Assembly (NCBI GenBank): GCA_004014935.1
Contig: CP025321.1
Coordinates: 2,666,001 to 2,730,000, forward strand
Source of the DNA: Saccharomycopsis malanga
Taxonomy: Eukaryota; Ascomycota; Saccharomycetes; Ascoideales; Saccharomycopsidaceae
DNA: 64,000 nt
Direction of reading: 5' to 3'
A model generated the notes under the pieces. It ran no database searches. It had not been told where the DNA came from and saw nothing but the letters and a program-made list of their open reading frames with translations. This document shows, one piece after another, positions 59,301 to 64,000 of the stretch (the stretch's first letter is position 1; every line of letters starts with the position of its first letter). The translations under genes and the position numbers were made by a program.

Positions 59301-61523
59301 AACTTCGGCAAGCTTGGCAAACACTTTATAACATCCATTAGCGTGTCTTTCCAAAACTTTTATTTCAATCTTCACAACCTCTAAATATGATCTACTGGAA
59401 GTCTTGTCAGATTTGTCCTTGAGATCGGAGTCAGTGTTCACCAGATCCCCGGTAGACATTAGTTTTCCCTTCCGAGGACCAGAGTCGATATCAGCATTAT
59501 TGTGGGGCCGGACATAAAACTCATCAATTGCTTCTATATCGTAATCATCGTCGACACTATTGAGTTCACTTTCATTGTTCAAAGCACTGGCAGCATCAAA
59601 AGGTTCTTCCAATTCTTTCAAGTTCAAATAAAGATTACCATTAACAAGAATTTGAGCAACCGAACGAGAGATCTTGGCTAGTCTTTTCTTGATAGGAACC
59701 TCGAAACCATACTTGATCAAACGGTCGTGCGAAAGTCGGGCCATCATATGGAGTAAAATACAAATCTTCAGGGCCATATTAATAATGGCATTGAATCCCT
59801 GTTGGTCGTTGCCAATAAGAGCTCTTACAGAACGGTCCAACAAGTTGAACAACGTGTCTCTGAATCCGTCCCAGGTGGTGAGATCCTTTGGATGCTTGAT
59901 AAACAAGTCGGACAATTCGTAAATGTTCTGCGACACCTCTTTTGCACTGGAAACAGAGAACGAATCTACATTGTCGTATGAAGTGAGACCAGGATCACCA
60001 GAATCGTTAGCATTATTTTTGGCGGAAGTGCCTTTTGAAAAATTGTTGTATGGCTTTTGGGACAAACTTTCATGAGACGTGGCTGTAGCTGAAGGTTCGC
60101 GAGAGTATTTCAAATTAGACTCACTGTTATTGCCATGCTTGAGAGAAAATAATGCAGTTGAATGATGATGATTTGCAGCTAGACTGACTGGCCTATCGTG
60201 GGACTTGCTAGAATCTACGGAGCCAGAATCATGCGCGTCATCCTGGTACTTTTTAGCATATATAACTCTGTTAGGGTTCTGATGATTAGACTTGGGATTA
60301 CTGGAAGTTGTGCCTGTCCGTCTGACTGAAGCGTACTTGTTATTATTGTTATTGACGGTATGGGTATGAGAAAGACCACTAAGTTTGTCGTCATGGGGTT
60401 TTTTAGGCAACCCTTTGAAAAAATTCATAAACTTCTGACCTCTTTTATTGGAACCAACTGAAGTGGAATTTGTAGAGACAACATCGGCATAATTTGACGA
60501 GGAAAACGGTCTAGAGGAGAAATCGTCGCTATTAAATATACTGGCACTGCTGCTGCCTGTGCTCCCGGTGCTGAGAGCACCCAATTGAGAGCCAGTGCCA
60601 GTCGAGTCAGGTCCACTAGCAACCAAGGGGCTTGCTGGTATGCTGAGATCCATGTCGGCAGCACCAGAGGAAAAGGGCAATTCATTACAATACACGTCGA
60701 GATCAGCATTATAATATAAAGTTTTGCCTTCAGGACCTAACTGAGGTAACCAATAGATCATAGGCTCATGTCCAAACTTTTGCAAAACCAACTTCTCAGC
60801 GTCTCTAGGCGACAATATTTTGGACGAGCTGTTACTACTGGTCAGGCCAGAAACCGCATTGGTAAGATTATTGTTCAGCAGAGTGGAATATGTATGAGGA
60901 TTCGACTGAGCATGGTTATGGTAGTAATGCTGGTGATCTAGATCAGACTCGTTGGTCTGAGTGGCGTTGTCAACAAAACTGACATAATCCAGCTGGGTCT
61001 TGTGTCCAGAGGCTGGCTGTGTGAGAGAAGAGAAATCAGATGTCGTGGCAGATGTGTCACTGAAAGTGTTTTTCATATCAGACGTGTCCTTGGACGTTTT
61101 TATATCAGAGGCAGAAGAAGCCAAACTTTCCTTACTTAGTTGTTGGCCAAATAAAGAACTGTTTTCGGCATCATTGTTAGCTGCAACGGTGGAGATTGTC
61201 TGCTGATTGCTCAAACGCTGCTCAATGTATTGAAGCCACTGGGTAGAACGTGTAAAAGACTTTGGAAACCAGCCTCTGGCAGGACTTCTGGTGCTACCGT
61301 CTCTGAAGACAATACCATCCCACCATCCAGAGGTGGATTTGCTCATGACATATATGATTTCATTCTGTTGAAGAGTGATAATGTTTGGATCGTCGCGGCC
61401 AAAATCATAAAGAACCTGGACAATATCGATAGGCTTTATGGGCAAAGATTGATAATTTTTGAAGACAAGGTCGCCGAGAGCTTCCGGGATCTGGGAAAGC
61501 AGAGGATTCAGAGTCGACGACAT
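56397..61523 (-). CDS. CDC25: Ras guanine-nucleotide exchange factor Cdc25
   Basis: 1708 residues (S. cerevisiae Cdc25 has 1589). It activates Ras1/Ras2 and so adenylate cyclase/PKA signalling in response to glucose. An SH3 domain lies at ~33-95 (VQVLYDFGRDDPNIITLQQN, then GWWDGIVFRDG and ARGWFPKSF). A long disordered Ser/Asn region runs to ~520. A helical middle region (~530-1150) contains ILVNGNLYLNLKELEEPFD. The RasGEF-N domain is at ~1150-1250 (TFRSMMTPGELINFLIDRFN) and the catalytic Cdc25 domain at ~1318-1561 (DISPVEFARQLTIRDFELYA, NNFSSMTAIISSLSSSPILR, PCIPFVGVYLTDLTFI). The C-terminal tail is acidic. SDC25 is the only alternative; the SH3 domain is shared, so the name follows the single copy seen. 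No interruption. Confidence 0.96.
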   Translation of the reverse strand: MSSTLNPLLSQIPEALGDLVFKNYQSLPIKPIDIVQVLYDFGRDDPNIITLQQNEIIYVMSKSTSGWWDGIVFRDGSTRSPARGWFPKSFTRSTQWLQYIEQRLSNQQTISTVAANNDAENSSLFGQQLSKESLASSASDIKTSKDTSDMKNTFSDTSATTSDFSSLTQPASGHKTQLDYVSFVDNATQTNESDLDHQHYYHNHAQSNPHTYSTLLNNNLTNAVSGLTSSNSSSKILSPRDAEKLVLQKFGHEPMIYWLPQLGPEGKTLYYNADLDVYCNELPFSSGAADMDLSIPASPLVASGPDSTGTGSQLGALSTGSTGSSSASIFNSDDFSSRPFSSSNYADVVSTNSTSVGSNKRGQKFMNFFKGLPKKPHDDKLSGLSHTHTVNNNNNKYASVRRTGTTSSNPKSNHQNPNRVIYAKKYQDDAHDSGSVDSSKSHDRPVSLAANHHHSTALFSLKHGNNSESNLKYSREPSATATSHESLSQKPYNNFSKGTSAKNNANDSGDPGLTSYDNVDSFSVSSAKEVSQNIYELSDLFIKHPKDLTTWDGFRDTLFNLLDRSVRALIGNDQQGFNAIINMALKICILLHMMARLSHDRLIKYGFEVPIKKRLAKISRSVAQILVNGNLYLNLKELEEPFDAASALNNESELNSVDDDYDIEAIDEFYVRPHNNADIDSGPRKGKLMSTGDLVNTDSDLKDKSDKTSSRSYLEVVKIEIKVLERHANGCYKVFAKLAEVSGQQQLKIPQVYPRFLTGFFSGGNWQNPFFSNYTISNNNIQDAVADHSSNNSEWTKEQLATELKRKELAIKDFQQRCKKLVKLSSDNLKVLTIRVKSLFDILDEILSYLAIDVSSLQNNNAVIEKRNFNIISSVYKTLASATIIMDVLESFDFSIFNSQIFDKEDGRLIASSGNTSYNILFGKNDNEPGPTDPNDVSHATSGKERGIMSIAYPILFEFFEVKQELHNSLSELVMDSQSLTAQDPSIFKSIQAPSAERSRSSVNKKLTIDDLANDLKELLMLTDNIDVFDNASQDILNNFDKNTKKSIEKIKTNLSILLIIIGQLIEEKESLVRYAERVMQGTSAGNSDYGRYLDDRKLDVSGTGYLIDDEKIAKNYNKDKKKKKNAEEVPWYLDSDDEYDLYYDARGEIKGGTKEVLIIHLTNHEHYDPGFNKIFLSTFRSMMTPGELINFLIDRFNIPPPEGLSFEEFQIWSKKKFHPIRLRCVNIMKMLLQKYWIDVYSEDKESLEVWLRFAENLVKEKFPSLKIIYDEVKAKLSGTTITRRGASGVGTSISFSMVPPPMDPAPEVILPVPSGKHLRLLDISPVEFARQLTIRDFELYAQITLLQCLERVWKNKYGSFGGSKHFTDFINNSNKLTSYVSHMVLRKHDINKRASVIDYFIAVAEQCFKINNFSSMTAIISSLSSSPILRLHKTWALISDTAKATLGKMNALMETKRNFSSYRELMKHVQGIPCIPFVGVYLTDLTFIVNGTPDCLNNDPKVINFYKRAKMESIISNILGFQSISYPFKPVEIIQKFIDKGFKEYHPSEDAQFKISLILEPRESASSQWKNINALRAAKLSAKTASVNPEVSQPPGTAHSSASLATGSSIDTKNMMDSASSRYKPSLPELKEFLNSGISISNEEMKKLMDYFDEESSDDTDNDQNEDTDESKSRPSSSATRPSSKGEDMGKIQNKSLDTNVDPKAQG

Positions 61524-64000
61524 GGTGACTGTAGGCTAAAGGCCCCTATATGGAGCACACTGGGAACCGAAACGAGGATTGTGGGGCGTAAATGGTGGCT
61601 GGAAAAAGACAGGCAAGCTACAATTGGATGCCTATTGGAATATGATAAAGTAAAGTGAGACCTATTGATAAGGGAAAAGTTGATCGATTGGTTGGTTGGA
61701 GTCAGTTGATTTGAAATTTTTTGAGTGCCAACAAATGATGATTCTTGATATTCGTCAGAGTAATTCTGGAGCAACACTTGTTCAAGATGAAAAAACGCAG
61801 TTTTCAAGAGAACAACAAGCAAGATTGATTGCAAAAACTAAGAAACAAATAAGCAAAGAAATGCAATTGTCTTAAACTTGCCAAAGACTGATATGGAAAA
61901 AGATAAAACCAAAGAGTTGGACTGAAAATGAGAATTCTCCTTTCCAGTTGAGAAAAGTCGCACTGAGTAGAAGAAAAACGAGAGAAACAATACCGCACAG
62001 TAGTGTGCGAAAGGCTGCTGCGAGGGAAAAAGATCAGCTATCTAGAAGATACATGTGTAGGCAGCAAGAATAATGCCATGAACAATATACGACGAATCAA
62101 ATTACCGGAGAACGAGACTTGGCTCAGACAGCTGTAAGCAGCCTATGTCTACATTGGTTTACGAGGACATTCAGGAATGGAGACGAGTGGTGAGTGGGTC
62201 GCATGGGCGGTTGACAGCGAAATTTTTCATGGCAAAAGGGAGAATTAAGGAAAGGGAAAGATTACCGATTACAATCAAATATTTGGGTTTCGGGATTCCA
62301 TCCGTGTATAGACGCATGGTAAGAATAAAACAGGTTGTAACATGGCCATATTAGAGTTGTAGTAATAGGCACAGGGTCTTGAAGAAGTGTTAATTACTAT
62401 TATACATACATACATATATGTAAGGATCGATACAATGGTTACATCAATTAAGATGGAATGCTGTGGGTTTAATTTTTTCTGGCATGATGTTTCAATCTGA
62501 TCAACTTTATGTTGTTCAGAGCTACTGTCATACTAACGAAGAATGCCTTGATCTATTGTTGTTTCGTAATAGTCGGGTAGACTCGGTGAAGATTGATCTA
62601 TGTGGTAAAAAAGTAAAAAAAAAAAACTTTCAAAAGCCAATTAGAAACATCAGAAAACAAATTAGAATTCTCAACAAATCAGAATTAAAAATAAAATGTC
62701 AACATAAATTAACGGAATTCGAAAAATGGTAAAGTATCAACATTGTAGCAATAGTTTCTTACATAATGGAGCAAGAACGCCCGCGAAATTTAACACACTA
62801 ACGGAATTTACTAATCTGGACATGCCAGCTTAGTACTAAACAGACGCTATTGTTTGAGTCAACATGCTGATTAAGAAAATGTGTTCAATAGACGTGGTGT
62901 CACTTTCGTCTTACATTGCAGCTGTATTACTACTCTATTACTACTGTATTCCATCTTTTGTTCATACACCTTCCTATTTTCTGGTTCCTATTATTTGCTC
63001 TGTCAAAAAATAGAAACAAATGTAAATCAAACTCAGACATTATATAAAACAAACACTTATTTTCGGCTTTGCCTCATCCTTCGTCATATCACAGGATGCT
63101 TTTTTTGCTAAACAAACATGCTGATACATTTGACAGAAAGCTTTCTATCTCAATTGAGCCAATGCCTAATCATAATAATTTCATCTTGAAATCTTTATTT
63201 TGTCCTCTAATTTAAAGTTTCTCGACCATGCCCCTCAACTTTGGCATTTTCCCCTTTGCTAATTCATTTAGTCTGCTACTAAGCGCCCAAACTAGTCAAA
63301 CAACTCTAATATGCCCCTCTAAAGTCCCCTCACTTGATGGTTCAATGTCTGGGTCAGCTTAGCAACTACTTGGCCTGCCCTGTATGGCCGTATATCTGGT
63401 TTTCATCCTGACGACTAATAAAAGCGAGTCCTTTAAGATCCAAGTATTGCTGAGACGCGCATTAGTCTGCACGCGCCAGCATCATATCGCGTTTAATATG
63501 CAGTGTGAAAAACTTTATTCAGATGAGTATAATAATTGCTATTGTTAGCCATGCATAGTCATGCCCCCTGCTTGCCGCATACAATAGAATGGAAAAACGC
63601 ATCCTGTAAATCCGCGCACGAGTAGGCAATAGTCAAAAATTGCGTATCGTTATTGGCTGTATTGTTATGCTTGATTATCATTATAATCAAGGATTGGTAA
63701 GTAATTACCTTGTGCAATAGTATGGGATATTCAATTCATGAATATGAGGTATTTTGACAAAATTCATGCCCACTTAAGCCAAAAATATGTCTCTGGTCAC
63801 CGTTCAACTCAGCTACCGTGGATTCCGTAGCAAGAATAAAATTATTCAAAAATTGTCTTCTCTTCACCTCTTGTTTTCGCCACCGTACTCACTGATCTGC
63901 GCCTGTAATGATCGATCGCTGCGCTACAGAGGAAGCAATTTGCATCAAATTTCCGAGTCTACGCAACCTTATGTACAACTTTCTTTACCAATTAGTATAT
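61524..64000. other. CDC25 upstream region, no gene recognised to the window end
   Basis: 2.48 kb. A TACA-type microsatellite lies at about 62404-62420, and the inverted repeat CTTGATTAT-CATT-ATAATCAAG at 63670-63691. Open frames at 62145-62354, 62463-62732 and 62881-63111 are AT-driven and show no family. The last ~600 bp may be the promoter of a gene beyond the window. Confidence 0.5.

Noticed and set aside
62145-63111. Short frames upstream of CDC25
   Set aside because: AT- and Lys/Asn-rich chance frames without family resemblance.

Overview
The window is nuclear DNA from a budding yeast (Saccharomycotina). The genes are almost all yeast or fungal orthologues: NIC96, BRN1, VPH1, a SUN-family wall protein, BUR6, ERB1, KNS1 and CDC25. 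They are nearly intron-free, and they are separated by AT-rich gaps, several of which exceed 1 kb. TAA, TAG and TGA all end intact genes, so stop codons read normally. An EAF (ELL-associated factor) gene, which S. cerevisiae lacks, carries a 55-nt intron with GTAAGT, a CTAAC branch site very close to the acceptor, and CAG. Together with low gene density this hints at an early-diverging lineage rather than a Saccharomyces relative; that placement is inference. I saw no LTR element, virus-like element, CRISPR array or bacterial-style operon.

Layout. 0.2-7.6 kb: Rab5-type GTPase, spliced EAF, NIC96 and a DENN/LCHN (Anr2-like) protein. 8.6-19.3 kb: condensin BRN1, the PRM10/ThrE membrane protein and V-ATPase subunit a. 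20-30 kb: SUN-family glucanase, a 2.9-kb gap holding tRNA-Ser(AGA), a GPI-type Cu-only superoxide dismutase, BUR6/NC2-alpha and an FGGY kinase. 30-36.3 kb: a tRNA-like relic, a 3' fragment of NOP2, a mitochondrial Mn-SOD gene interrupted by one in-frame TAG, and ERB1. 38-51.5 kb: a Ser-rich unknown, LAMMER kinase KNS1, a C2H2 zinc-finger regulator with a probable C-terminal frameshift, chitin deacetylase and a second Ser-rich unknown. 53.6-61.5 kb: a probably myristoylated unknown, TYW3 and the Ras exchange factor CDC25. The last 2.5 kb has no convincing gene.

The genes do not form one pathway. They are a typical mix of trafficking (Rab5, DENN, V-ATPase), nuclear and ribosome functions (NIC96, BRN1, BUR6, EAF, ERB1, TYW3), signalling (CDC25, KNS1, zinc-finger factor), and wall or oxidative-stress functions (SUN, chitin deacetylase, two SODs).

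The points most worth a second look are the amber codon in the Mn-SOD gene next to a truncated NOP2 copy, the roughly 300-residue insert in the KNS1 kinase C-lobe, the frameshifted end of the zinc-finger gene, a duplicated 19-bp palindromic element before EAF, and a TTACCCGG (Reb1-type) octamer found in four promoter regions. I found no clear evidence for a wholly new multi-gene system.
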